From: Crocinitomicaceae bacterium
GTDB taxonomy: Bacteria > Bacteroidota > Bacteroidia > Flavobacteriales_D > Parvicellaceae
DNA: 32,626 nucleotides
Direction: 5' to 3'
Assembly (NCBI GenBank): GCA_002691605.1
Contig: NZID01000015.1
Span: 1 to 32,626 of the forward strand
Shown here: positions 8,761 through 17,987 of the stretch, piece after piece
How positions within the stretch are numbered: position 1 is the first letter of the stretch
How the letters are laid out: each line of letters opens with the position of its first letter
Made by a program: the position numbers and the translations under genes
The notes under the pieces: model-generated
Seen by the model: only the letters and a program-made list of their open reading frames with translations
What the model was told of the DNA's origin: nothing
Databases searched by the model: none

Positions 8761-10461
8761 ATGGTTCAACACTTTAAATATTTAAGCAAAGTTCAAGAAA
8801 CTTATTTATTAGGTGCTATTTTCAATATAATCAACTTAATAATTATATTTTATTCTTCTTTTTATGGATTAGATTTATCAGACGAGTCTTTCTATTTTCT
8901 TGGATATTGCTATTCAAGCAACAACTTTGGATTAAAACCTTGGCTATTTCATTTAGCATATAATTCTCTTTTTTCTAATTTTAATTTTAATCTTTTAGAG
9001 GTTAGGTTACTCAGATTTACGATAACTATAATATCTACAATTGTGATTTTTTTTGCTCTAAACATTGCTTTAAAACCTAAAAAATTAAAAGAAAAAATCT
9101 TTTTATTTAACATATTGCTTAGTGCAATGCTTTTAGGTTACTGTATAGGACCACTAGCCATTTCCTATAACACGATGTCTTCAATATTTCTTGTGCTAGT
9201 TTCAGGAATTTGGTTATTATCAAAATATAAAAGAAAGAATAAATTAAGCTTTATTTATTTTATTTTAATTGGATTTTTTCTTGTTTTGGGAATTTATTCC
9301 AAATTAACAGTTGTAATTGTCTTATTGTATATTATATTTTTTGAATATAATAGATTTAAATTTAACATGTATACTAAGACTTATTATGTAAGATCTTTAA
9401 TTAATATAATCTCATTTGCTGTTGGTGGACTCTTTGCAATGCTTCTTATGAGTAAAAGTATTCATGGCGTTGTTTCGCTTTCGACTCGTCTTTTAAGTGA
9501 CACCTTTCAAATGTCAAATACAGAGAGTCACTCATTTAATAGGCTATTTTCTGTTTATTTTGAAAATATAAAAGATGTTTTTTGGTCATTAAAGTTATAT
9601 TTAATTGCTTTATTCATTGCTTTCTTTTTGAAAAAGAAAAATGGAAACACCAAACCTTTTTTTATCACAATATCGACTTTGATATTATTAGATATTTTAA
9701 TAAGAAAACAGTATTGGTTTCATGGCGAATCAAAGCTTTTTTTTATTAATATTTACATAATTATATTTTTGTTGATTTTGCTTTTCAAAAATAGGTCGAG
9801 TACAAATTTAAGTATGTTTTTTCTGGGACTGGTTCCCGTATTAGTTTCTGCGGGCACACAAAACCCACTATCTTCACAAATCTTATTTTATGCAATTTTT
9901 TATTTTTTAATAATTTATCTATGCTCGATTGAGCTTAAATCAAAAAAATGGACTTATATTTTATTAAATATTACAATTTTAATAAGTACAATCCAAACAA
10001 TATCCTCCCTAGTTATACACCCATATAGAAAAGCGACGATATCAAATTGTCAATATAAAATCAAGGATAACGAACGATTAAACAACTTGTATGTTGATAG
10101 TAGGACTAAGAACTTAAAAGACAAATTATCTTTTTTAGACACATTGAAACAAGGACAAATTTATACTTATGCTTCCCTCTCGGGGATAGCTTTATTAATA
10201 AACAAACCTCCAATAAGCCTTGATTGGCTGGAGCAAAAAACGATAGAAAAATCTTGTGAAGCACTTGCAAATCCAAACCTGGACCCTAAAAAAATCATTT
10301 TTTTAATACCAGAAGATCAGCCTATCAAGAAGGAAGTTATAAAATGTATGACCGACCGAAATATTCAATTTAAAAAAAATTATAAGATTGTTAAAAAGAT
10401 TAATTATTTCGATTTCAGTCAAAATAAAGAAAACAACTTATTTGTTTATTTATATAATTAA
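8761..10461 (+). CDS. Polytopic membrane protein, GT-C (PMT/GT39-like) glycosyltransferase candidate
   Basis: 566 aa, many TM segments; acidic pair in first loop 'YGLDLSDESFYFLGY' as in GT-C enzymes; directly downstream of the GT2. Confidence 0.6.
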   Translation: MVQHFKYLSKVQETYLLGAIFNIINLIIIFYSSFYGLDLSDESFYFLGYCYSSNNFGLKPWLFHLAYNSLFSNFNFNLLEVRLLRFTITIISTIVIFFALNIALKPKKLKEKIFLFNILLSAMLLGYCIGPLAISYNTMSSIFLVLVSGIWLLSKYKRKNKLSFIYFILIGFFLVLGIYSKLTVVIVLLYIIFFEYNRFKFNMYTKTYYVRSLINIISFAVGGLFAMLLMSKSIHGVVSLSTRLLSDTFQMSNTESHSFNRLFSVYFENIKDVFWSLKLYLIALFIAFFLKKKNGNTKPFFITISTLILLDILIRKQYWFHGESKLFFINIYIIIFLLILLFKNRSSTNLSMFFLGLVPVLVSAGTQNPLSSQILFYAIFYFLIIYLCSIELKSKKWTYILLNITILISTIQTISSLVIHPYRKATISNCQYKIKDNERLNNLYVDSRTKNLKDKLSFLDTLKQGQIYTYASLSGIALLINKPPISLDWLEQKTIEKSCEALANPNLDPKKIIFLIPEDQPIKKEVIKCMTDRNIQFKKNYKIVKKINYFDFSQNKENNLFVYLYN

Positions 10462-10475
10462 TATTATAAAAAAAG

Positions 10476-11417
10476 GTGAAGAAAAATATCATTTCAATCA
10501 TTGTTGGGGTTTTATTGGTTTTATTAATTTTTAATTTCTTCGTTAGAGATAAATTAGAAATCATATTTCAAGTTACAATCATTCAATTAACAGGCTCTTT
10601 TATCTTGGCAATTTTTTTAAGACAGATATCAGGGCAAAGCTGGAGATTGCTTCATTATAACATGAACAAACCTGTTAAAACATTAGATTTATTTTTTTTC
10701 CCTCATGTTCAAAGCCTATGGAGTCTTCTTTTACCATTTCAAGGATCTTCAATTTTTACAGTTTTGTTTTTAAAAAAAAAGCACGGAATAACTCTTAATC
10801 AAAGTGTTGCGTTTACAGCTTTTTTATTTTCAATTTCAATGTTTATAAGTGGTGTTTTATCACTTTATTATTTTATCAATTTGAACCTTTTTGATCTTCA
10901 CTACCTAATAGTTCCCGTCGCTTTAGTTTTAAACCCTTTATTGATTATTATATGTAACTTTTTTTTTAAAAAGTTTACCCCACCAAAACTACTATTATTT
11001 TTTCCTAAATTAATTTTGCAATTATTATTGTTTTATAAAAATAGAAAATTGATAATTAAGAGTTTAAAAATTGAAATAACATCTCTTTTTTTCAATGGAC
11101 TTTGGTTGTTTTACATTGCGAAAATTTTAGAAATCAATTTTACAACACTAGATTGTTTTTTTATAGCAGCCATAACCAACATGTCTTTAATTCTAAAATT
11201 TACTCCAGGAAACTTAGGGACAACTCAGATATTGACGAGTGGTGTTATGCTTTCAATAAATAAATCACCTGACGAAGTAATTTTAATTACACTATTTGCT
11301 TCCGCATCGGCTATCTTTGTTAATGTGTTGATAGGATTGACTGGCAATTACCATTACTTTAATACAATTAATATTGTAAGGATGTTTAAAAAAAATATTG
11401 GCAACAAAATAGGTTAA
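10476..11417 (+). CDS. Integral membrane protein resembling the lysylphosphatidylglycerol synthase TM/UPF0104 (AglD-like) family
   Basis: 313 aa polytopic protein, GTG start; 'SGQSWRLLHYNMNKP', 'KFTPGNLGTTQILTSGVMLS' similar in style to the PGGLG motif of that family. Confidence 0.5.
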   Translation: MKKNIISIIVGVLLVLLIFNFFVRDKLEIIFQVTIIQLTGSFILAIFLRQISGQSWRLLHYNMNKPVKTLDLFFFPHVQSLWSLLLPFQGSSIFTVLFLKKKHGITLNQSVAFTAFLFSISMFISGVLSLYYFINLNLFDLHYLIVPVALVLNPLLIIICNFFFKKFTPPKLLLFFPKLILQLLLFYKNRKLIIKSLKIEITSLFFNGLWLFYIAKILEINFTTLDCFFIAAITNMSLILKFTPGNLGTTQILTSGVMLSINKSPDEVILITLFASASAIFVNVLIGLTGNYHYFNTINIVRMFKKNIGNKIG

Positions 11418-11611
11418 CTTATAATGTTTTCAACATTACAAAATATAACTTTATAATTCTTGGCAAACTCTTTGTCAGCATTGGAGTCACCAATCATGAC
11501 AGTTTTCGTTGGGTTGATAAAATACTTTTTATTAATAAAATTAAAACTTTCTGAAATCTAGGTGTCAAAAATTAAATGGACGTCATTATTCGATATGATT
11601 ACTGAACTATA
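11414..11611 (-). pseudogene. Remnant of a HAD-superfamily phosphatase C-terminus
   Basis: Minus-strand translation YSSVIISNNDVHLIFDT*ISESFNFINKKYFINPTKTVMIGDSNADKEFAKNYKVIFCNVENIIS*, with HAD motif 'MIGDSNAD' and an in-frame TAG at 11558-11560; no N-terminal catalytic Asp motif in frame. Confidence 0.65.
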
Positions 11612-11627
11612 TTAACAAATTCTATTT

Positions 11628-11705
11628 TCAAAAGGTTTTACTTTTAAGATGTAATAAATTTAAAATAAACTCAGCAACATTTATCTTCTTTTTCAGTATT
11701 TTTCT
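11628..11705 (-). pseudogene. Orphan C-terminal tail of a second DUF354-like gene
   Basis: Minus-strand translation RKILKKKINVAEFILNLLHLKSKTF* aligns with the C-terminus of the adjacent intact DUF354 ORF (KKILNEKIDVTKFMLGLIK*), 9 of 19 positions identical by eye. Confidence 0.5.
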
Positions 11706-11715
11706 TTAATTAACT

Positions 11716-12726
11716 TTATTTAATTAACCCTAACATAAATTTTGTAACATCAATTTTTTCATTCAATATTTTTTTTGAGTTAGTTCTACATTTTTCCTTT
11801 TCACCATTTAAATCATTCATTTTTTTTTGAGTAATTGCAATCAGATTTTTATCTGATCTTAAACTAGTCAATAATCCGTATTTTACTTGATCTTTTAATG
11901 TACCTGCATCTAAACTATTTACATAAATACAAGGTGTTCCAAGAACTGCACATTCAGAAGCCATAGTAGCACCCTCTCCAACGAACAATGAGCTATAATA
12001 TAATAAATCATGGATTTTAGTTGGGCAAATAATCATTCTGTATTTTTCAAATTCACCAACTAGCTCTCCCTCGCTTGATATTATCACCCTACCTTTTTTC
12101 TCTAACAACTCAATTAGTTTTCGTTTAGATTCTATAGAAATTCCATATTGTCCTACATCATGACCGGCATCCCAGCTTACAAATCTTAGTACAAAAAAAA
12201 TATCGTTTTCTTTTAAATTAATTTCTTTTAATGTTTCTAGATTTGGCTTAAAATGATCAGGGTGTAAATAGGCAAGTTCGTGATACCCATTGTATTTTAT
12301 ATGCTTTTCCCCAAGATCTTTTTCAAAACAATCAGGCGTTAAAATTTTAGTTGCAAAATATTTATATAAAAAAATTTCTTGTTTTGCATGTTCAGTGTCA
12401 TCAAAAACAAAGGACTCTCTTTTAGTCAAAAAACCAGCATGAGCTACCCTAAAAGACACACCAAATAAGCAATCAATTTTATGTTTCCATGTTATGTACG
12501 CTAATTGAAGACTTTTAATTGGAAGTTGTAAAATTTTAGAAATTTTAGATTTTCCATAAGTACCTAAATCAATAAAAGGTATATCATATTTTTGTAAAAG
12601 AAGTGTAGCAACATCTTTATGAGTTGCTGTTACTAGAACAAATACATTCCTTTTTTTTAACTCAAAGTATAAATTTTTAAAAAGATGTACATGACCAGGA
12701 TGATTGATGTCAATTAAGACTCGCAT
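11716..12726 (-). CDS. DUF354 family protein (GT-B-like fold, surface polysaccharide associated)
   Basis: 'MRVLIDINHPGHVHLFKNLYFELKKR', 'FDDTEHAKQEIFLYKYFATKILTPDCF', 'FVGEGATMASECAVLGTPCIYVN'. Confidence 0.85.
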   Translation of the reverse strand: MRVLIDINHPGHVHLFKNLYFELKKRNVFVLVTATHKDVATLLLQKYDIPFIDLGTYGKSKISKILQLPIKSLQLAYITWKHKIDCLFGVSFRVAHAGFLTKRESFVFDDTEHAKQEIFLYKYFATKILTPDCFEKDLGEKHIKYNGYHELAYLHPDHFKPNLETLKEINLKENDIFFVLRFVSWDAGHDVGQYGISIESKRKLIELLEKKGRVIISSEGELVGEFEKYRMIICPTKIHDLLYYSSLFVGEGATMASECAVLGTPCIYVNSLDAGTLKDQVKYGLLTSLRSDKNLIAITQKKMNDLNGEKEKCRTNSKKILNEKIDVTKFMLGLIK

Positions 12727-13484
12727 TAATTATAAATATTTTCTAGTTCTTCTTTGGAGGGATAATTAATCAGAACACCTTTTCTGGCACCGTGAAAAAC
12801 AAAAACACTTCCACCTGCACATGCCTCTGCACCTGCTTTAAAAGCATCCTTAAAATGCGAAACTACGCCTGCCCCGCATCCGGCAATGACAGGAATATTA
12901 ACAGATTTTGACACTCTATTTATTAAATCAGTATTATATCCATTCATTTTACCATCCAGTTCAATAGAATTGATTAAAATTTCACCTGCACCTCTTTTTT
13001 CTATTTCCATTACCCACTCTTCTAAATTTAACTTTGTTGGTCTCTCGCCTGAAAAACGATAAACTTTCTCTTTGCCTAACCAGTTTTTTTTAACGTCCAC
13101 AGCAACCACTATGCTTTGACTACCAAAAGAGTTAGATATTTCTGTAATTATTTCTGGCCGATTTACAGCCCAATTGTTAAGAACAATTTTTTCTGCACCT
13201 GCAGAAATTAACTTTTTAGCATCCTCTAAACTTTTTATTCCACCACCCACGGAAAATGGCATAAAACATTCCTCAGAAAGTTTTTCTACAAATCTTTGAG
13301 AAATTACCTTATTTTTTTTAGAAGCTTCAATATCTAAAAAAATTAATTCATCCACCTCCATATCATTAAAAATTTTAACGGCATTTATTGGGTCGCCTAT
13401 ATATACGTACTTGTCATATCCAACGCCCTTATACAAACCGTTATTTTTTAGTAAAAGAACAGGTATTATTCTTTTGCGTATCAT
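12726..13484 (-). CDS. HisF-like amidotransferase-associated protein (HisF2/WbuZ type)
   Basis: (beta/alpha)8 HisF-like: 'RIIPVLLLKNNGLYKGVGYDKYVYIGDPINAVKIFNDMEVDELIFLDI', 'PFSVGGGIKSLEDAKKLISAGAEKIVLN', 'VIAGCGAG'; adjacent to HisH-like and WbuX-like genes. Confidence 0.9.
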   Translation of the reverse strand: MIRKRIIPVLLLKNNGLYKGVGYDKYVYIGDPINAVKIFNDMEVDELIFLDIEASKKNKVISQRFVEKLSEECFMPFSVGGGIKSLEDAKKLISAGAEKIVLNNWAVNRPEIITEISNSFGSQSIVVAVDVKKNWLGKEKVYRFSGERPTKLNLEEWVMEIEKRGAGEILINSIELDGKMNGYNTDLINRVSKSVNIPVIAGCGAGVVSHFKDAFKAGAEACAGGSVFVFHGARKGVLINYPSKEELENIYN

Positions 13485-14101
13485 AAGTTTTTCTCAATAA
13501 AATTTAACAAAAGACGAAACCCGTTTAAATGACTTTTTTCAGGATGAAATTGAACACCAAAAATATTATCTTTTTGAAAAACGCTTGTAAATTTATGCCC
13601 ATAATAAGACTGAGCTATTATATCTTCTTTTTCTTTACAGTCTACATAATATGAGTGTGTAAAATAAAAGTATTTATCTTTTGGTATTTGATTAAAGTAA
13701 TCATTAGGTTTTAATAATTCATTAGTTCGCCAACCAACATTTGGAATTTTAAACTTTGAATCCTTAAAAAAAAACTTTTTAGTTTTAGCATTTATCCAGT
13801 TTAAACCTGAGCAATCTCCTTCTTCACTAAAAGAAGTCATTAGTTGCATACCCAAACAAATTCCTATGATTGGTTTTTTCTTTTTTAAAACAGCACTGTT
13901 TAGACATTTAATTAAATCTAGGTTTTGTATGTTTGCCATACCAACTTTAAAGTTTCCAACACCAGGTAATATTAATAACCTGGCACTTTCTATTTCATTA
14001 GCTTTATTAGATAAGGATACAGCATAATTATATTTTTCTAATTTGTGTTTTATAGACTTTATGTTGCCAAGTCCATAGTCTACAATTACAATTTTATTCA
14101 T
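13481..14101 (-). CDS. HisH-like glutamine amidotransferase (HisH2/WbuY type)
   Basis: 'IVIVDYGLGNIKSIKHKLEK', 'GICLGMQLM' nucleophile Cys, 'FGVQFHPEKS' His-Glu; start at internal ATG. Confidence 0.92.
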   Translation of the reverse strand: MNKIVIVDYGLGNIKSIKHKLEKYNYAVSLSNKANEIESARLLILPGVGNFKVGMANIQNLDLIKCLNSAVLKKKKPIIGICLGMQLMTSFSEEGDCSGLNWINAKTKKFFFKDSKFKIPNVGWRTNELLKPNDYFNQIPKDKYFYFTHSYYVDCKEKEDIIAQSYYGHKFTSVFQKDNIFGVQFHPEKSHLNGFRLLLNFIEKNL

Positions 14102-15260
14102 CAAAGAATTTTTCGTAAACAACAGGAGAGATAAGACCTTTTTTAACAGCAATTTTAACTATAAATTTGAATTTATTTAAAGCATCTAGCCCTGTTTTGA
14201 AATCTTTGTAACTCCTACATTTTTGTTCCATAATTTTCTTAAACTCCTCGTTGTTAATTTCCAACTTTTTCATTACAAAAGCTGTTATTTCTTTTTTTAC
14301 AGCTGGAGGTGAGCTAATTTCTTTTAGCGCTTCACTTTTCTTCATTTTTCCCATTCGAATTGGTCCGGAAAGAGACACTTTTCTTTTGTCAAAACCAAAT
14401 TTATTATATGTATACCATCCAAACCCCCATTTGCTGTAGATATTCTCATAATGATGGCCTCCATAATCTTCCCATTCATAGTTGTTTTTTAAAAACTTCT
14501 TCGCTTCTTTTTTATCATAATTAAAATAATTTGTGAATGGAATCTGAATAATTTTTTTAATAAAAGTGTAGTAAAAAATAGATTTTAAATCAATTAAAGG
14601 ATACTTTTTGATTTTTTTTGATCCATATAATTTATAAACATTTCTTAAATAAGCACCATCAATAAAGCTCCAACTTTTAGGTACAGTTCCTTCCGTAATA
14701 AATGACGCTCCACTTAATATATATTTAATATTTTCTTTTGCAGCAGCTTTATAAAGTACAGAGCTTATTGCTAAGTCAGTGGGTATATCAATACATGGTA
14801 CACTAGCCTTTAAAAAGGCCCTCTGAATATCTTTAAATTCTTCCCAATCAACAACAAAGGTAAATAAATCTACGTTTAACTTTTTTGTTATTTTTTGAAT
14901 ATTTTTTACAGCAATTTCTGCACCCCAGCCATTATCAAAATAAACAGCTAAAGGCTTTAACCCAGCTTCTACTGCCTTATGAAGGGTAAACGAAGAGTCA
15001 ACCCCCCCACTAACACCAACAATCACATCATATTTACCTTTTCCAGAATTTTTTATTTTATAAATTAAATTTTTGAATTTTTCCTCTCTTTTGCCATCTT
15101 CTTGAGGGTAATATTTCAATAACTTGTCATGTTTTACACAAAAGCTGCACACTCCATTTTCGTCAAAAGATATTTCAGACACAGTATTGTCAAGAATACA
15201 ACGAGAGCAAACTATAGTTTTTTTATTCTCCAAGACTTTACTACTTATATAACCTTTCAT
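14094..15260 (-). CDS. N-acetyl sugar amidotransferase (WbpG/WbuX/PseA-like)
   Basis: Cys4 motif 'CSRCILDNT...CSFC', PP-loop 'VIVGVSGGVDSS', 'SGASFITEGTVPKSWSFIDGAYLRNVYK'. Confidence 0.92.
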   Translation of the reverse strand: MKGYISSKVLENKKTIVCSRCILDNTVSEISFDENGVCSFCVKHDKLLKYYPQEDGKREEKFKNLIYKIKNSGKGKYDVIVGVSGGVDSSFTLHKAVEAGLKPLAVYFDNGWGAEIAVKNIQKITKKLNVDLFTFVVDWEEFKDIQRAFLKASVPCIDIPTDLAISSVLYKAAAKENIKYILSGASFITEGTVPKSWSFIDGAYLRNVYKLYGSKKIKKYPLIDLKSIFYYTFIKKIIQIPFTNYFNYDKKEAKKFLKNNYEWEDYGGHHYENIYSKWGFGWYTYNKFGFDKRKVSLSGPIRMGKMKKSEALKEISSPPAVKKEITAFVMKKLEINNEEFKKIMEQKCRSYKDFKTGLDALNKFKFIVKIAVKKGLISPVVYEKFFDE

Positions 15261-16326
15261 TATCCTGAATATCCATCCACATAGCAAAAAGAAATGCTTG
15301 GAAAGCCGTTATAAAAAGAAATAAAAAACCTAGAAATGTAAAAGTATTTAATTGACCTCCCGAAATGAAAATTTTAGAAATCTTAACTACAAATGGAATA
15401 GAAAAACCAAACAAGATAAAAGACATGTTGTAAAGTAAAAATAGAGGATGAAAATCTCTAAATAGATACTTTCCCCATAGACGTTTAAAAAACGATTTAA
15501 ATAATAAAAATGATACCCTGGGTATAACTTTAAAAATGTTCATCTTAGACTGCTCTCCGATATTGTAAACGGGCTTTATTTCCACTTCTCTTAATGTGCA
15601 AAAAGCAATGTTTAATTTAACTAATAAATCGTTGGGCATTCCATAACTTTTATATATTTTATATAGTTTAACAGCATTTAGAGCTTTATTGCTAATTGCT
15701 GTGTATCCAGTTTGTGTATCACTGACATGCCAATACCCACTTGCCAACTTAGTTAAAATAGACAATATAGCATTGCCTAAATACCTTATTTTTGGAATTA
15801 CCAATAGTGCGCTTCTATGAATCAAACGATTGCCTTTTACATAGTCTATATTTTCTTCAATTACAGGTCTACAAATAGAATTTAATTCGTTGGGGTCCAT
15901 TTGGCCATCACCCGCCATAACTGCTGTACAGTCAATCTGTTTGTCCTTGCACCACTTATAACCTGAAGCTATTGCAGCCCCAACTCCGGCATTTCGAAGA
16001 TGGTTTATTAGAACAATTTTACTTTTCGACTCTTCTATTTTTTGAGGCGTATAGAATTTTATTTCATCATTATTTACCTTTTCAAGTACCTGGTCAGCTT
16101 TGTTGTAGGGGTTTGGAACAACTCTTTTTGGTTTGATTTCTACAGATGAAATATAAGCCTCATTATTAATTAGAGATTTGACCACAGTTTCAGTTTGATC
16201 TTTTGAAAAATCATTTACAACAACAATTCTATCGACAAACTCAGGCATGTTTTTAACCACCATTGCAATTTGTGATTCTTCGTTGTAGCAAGGAACCACT
16301 ACTGCTATAGTTTTATTGTTGATCAT
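15241..16326 (-). CDS. Family 2 glycosyltransferase (DPM1-like) with C-terminal TM segments
   Basis: 'AVVVPCYNEESQIAMVV', 'RIVVVNDFSKDQT', 'MAGDGQMDPNEL', 'DTQTGYTAIS', 'NRLIHR'. Confidence 0.88.
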   Translation of the reverse strand: MINNKTIAVVVPCYNEESQIAMVVKNMPEFVDRIVVVNDFSKDQTETVVKSLINNEAYISSVEIKPKRVVPNPYNKADQVLEKVNNDEIKFYTPQKIEESKSKIVLINHLRNAGVGAAIASGYKWCKDKQIDCTAVMAGDGQMDPNELNSICRPVIEENIDYVKGNRLIHRSALLVIPKIRYLGNAILSILTKLASGYWHVSDTQTGYTAISNKALNAVKLYKIYKSYGMPNDLLVKLNIAFCTLREVEIKPVYNIGEQSKMNIFKVIPRVSFLLFKSFFKRLWGKYLFRDFHPLFLLYNMSFILFGFSIPFVVKISKIFISGGQLNTFTFLGFLFLFITAFQAFLFAMWMDIQDNERLYK

Positions 16327-17939
16327 TTTTTCTTATAAAGCGTATATATATTTCCCTTATATACAATATCATGTTTATTTTTTTTATAAAAACTTGCATT
16401 ACCGCTGTAATGACAATAATATACAGATTCAAAATCAGTTAAAGAACTTTCAAAAATATGCAAATTAGCTAATTTTGTAAAAATTACTAGTCCATTACTT
16501 TTGGCTATTTCTATAGGACTTACCTGTCTAGATATCATAGAGTCTATTGTGTAAAGAGGACAAAACAGAACATTTTTTTCGTAACTTTCTGTAAATATAT
16601 TATTAATAGCATTACAATCAATTAAAACACCCTCAGGCTTACTCAGAAGAAACAAGTTTTTCTTTCTATCATGAGAATATATGCTATTCAAGTAAATAAA
16701 GTGAAGAAACCCAAAAAAAACAGCTAAAGTGACTAATGTTTTAAAATAAAAAACATTCTTATTAATTGCATAATGTAGAGCTAGGGTGAATACCGAAAGA
16801 TGTAACAAGATTAGGTAGCGGTTTACAATAGCAAGGCCATCATAGCTTAATTGATAGGTATTATTTATCTGTTTTTTTGGATATACTTCAGATGGGCCAT
16901 ATACCAAAAATAAAACGATAAGATTTATAAAAATAAATAAAAATAAAAAAACTAAGATAAAGTTGGAGGCGCTTATTTTTTTAAATTTTACAGACGTGAT
17001 AATTGCCTTCAAAAGAAGATAAAATATTGAAACCGATAAACCCATCATAATTAAAACAAATATTATGTAGTGATTATTAACCAAATCTCCTAAAACTTTA
17101 TGTAAAAAGTTAAAGACTATGAAGTCGGGAAAAAATGAATTTGCAAGTGGAGCGTATAATAAATGCCAGAAACTTTCTCGTTCTAAATTTGCGGAATCAT
17201 ATAATAGAATATCTTCAGTTGTTTTTTGAAAATATTCACCATAATAAATAGTAATAATATTTAATATCACAATAGAACTTAATAATATTTTTAAAAATAG
17301 TTGGTTTTTAAAGTTTTTAACATGAAGGTCATATATGAAAACAAACAACAAATAAAGTGCTACTTTTGGTAAATATGCATATCTCATATGGCATATAGCT
17401 GTAATAATTAAAAAGAAAAAAAATAAGGACTTTACACTCCTAGTAACAAAATAATATTTATGCAAAAACAATAACGATAATAAAAAACTTGACGCAGTTA
17501 TAATATCAATATCCGAACCATATCCAATTGGAGCCAAAGAAAGGGCTATTACTGTAATAAAAATATTAAAAGCAAAATTATAGTTATCAGTGAAAATACT
17601 TTTGTATAATTTGTAGACTACCACGGACAAAAACACTTTTGAAAAAAGCGTGGAGATCATAAATGTAAAAACTGTATTTTTAGTAAAAAAGAGCAATAGT
17701 GATGAAAAAAGGGAATAAAAAATAGGCCAATTATTTACAGGTCTGACAAATAAATTTTCACCGTCAAAGTATTTAGTAACAAAGCCAAATCCATTTAAAA
17801 AATTAACACTAGAACCAAACTGGTTTAGTTGATCGGTTCCAGGGAAAGATCTTGTATAAATCACGAAGCAAACGATTATAAAACATGTTATTTTAATGAT
17901 ATATTTGTCATTATTTAAAAATAGTTTTATATGTTTCAT
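16323..17939 (-). CDS. Polytopic membrane protein, candidate GT-C glycosyltransferase
   Basis: 538 aa, multiple TM segments; 'TRSFPGTDQLNQFGSSVNFLNGFGFVTKYFDGE...RPVNNWPIFYSLFSS'; 4-nt overlap with the GT2 gene. Confidence 0.55.
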   Translation of the reverse strand: MKHIKLFLNNDKYIIKITCFIIVCFVIYTRSFPGTDQLNQFGSSVNFLNGFGFVTKYFDGENLFVRPVNNWPIFYSLFSSLLLFFTKNTVFTFMISTLFSKVFLSVVVYKLYKSIFTDNYNFAFNIFITVIALSLAPIGYGSDIDIITASSFLLSLLFLHKYYFVTRSVKSLFFFFLIITAICHMRYAYLPKVALYLLFVFIYDLHVKNFKNQLFLKILLSSIVILNIITIYYGEYFQKTTEDILLYDSANLERESFWHLLYAPLANSFFPDFIVFNFLHKVLGDLVNNHYIIFVLIMMGLSVSIFYLLLKAIITSVKFKKISASNFILVFLFLFIFINLIVLFLVYGPSEVYPKKQINNTYQLSYDGLAIVNRYLILLHLSVFTLALHYAINKNVFYFKTLVTLAVFFGFLHFIYLNSIYSHDRKKNLFLLSKPEGVLIDCNAINNIFTESYEKNVLFCPLYTIDSMISRQVSPIEIAKSNGLVIFTKLANLHIFESSLTDFESVYYCHYSGNASFYKKNKHDIVYKGNIYTLYKKK

Positions 17940-17987
17940 ATGATTTTATCAAATAATTAGAAAACAATTTAAATGTAAAGATAATTT

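Noticed and set aside
17940-17987. 48-bp divergent intergenic region as a shared promoter
   Set aside because: Must contain initiation signals if both operons start here, but no TAnnTTTG/TTTG pair could be identified convincingly.
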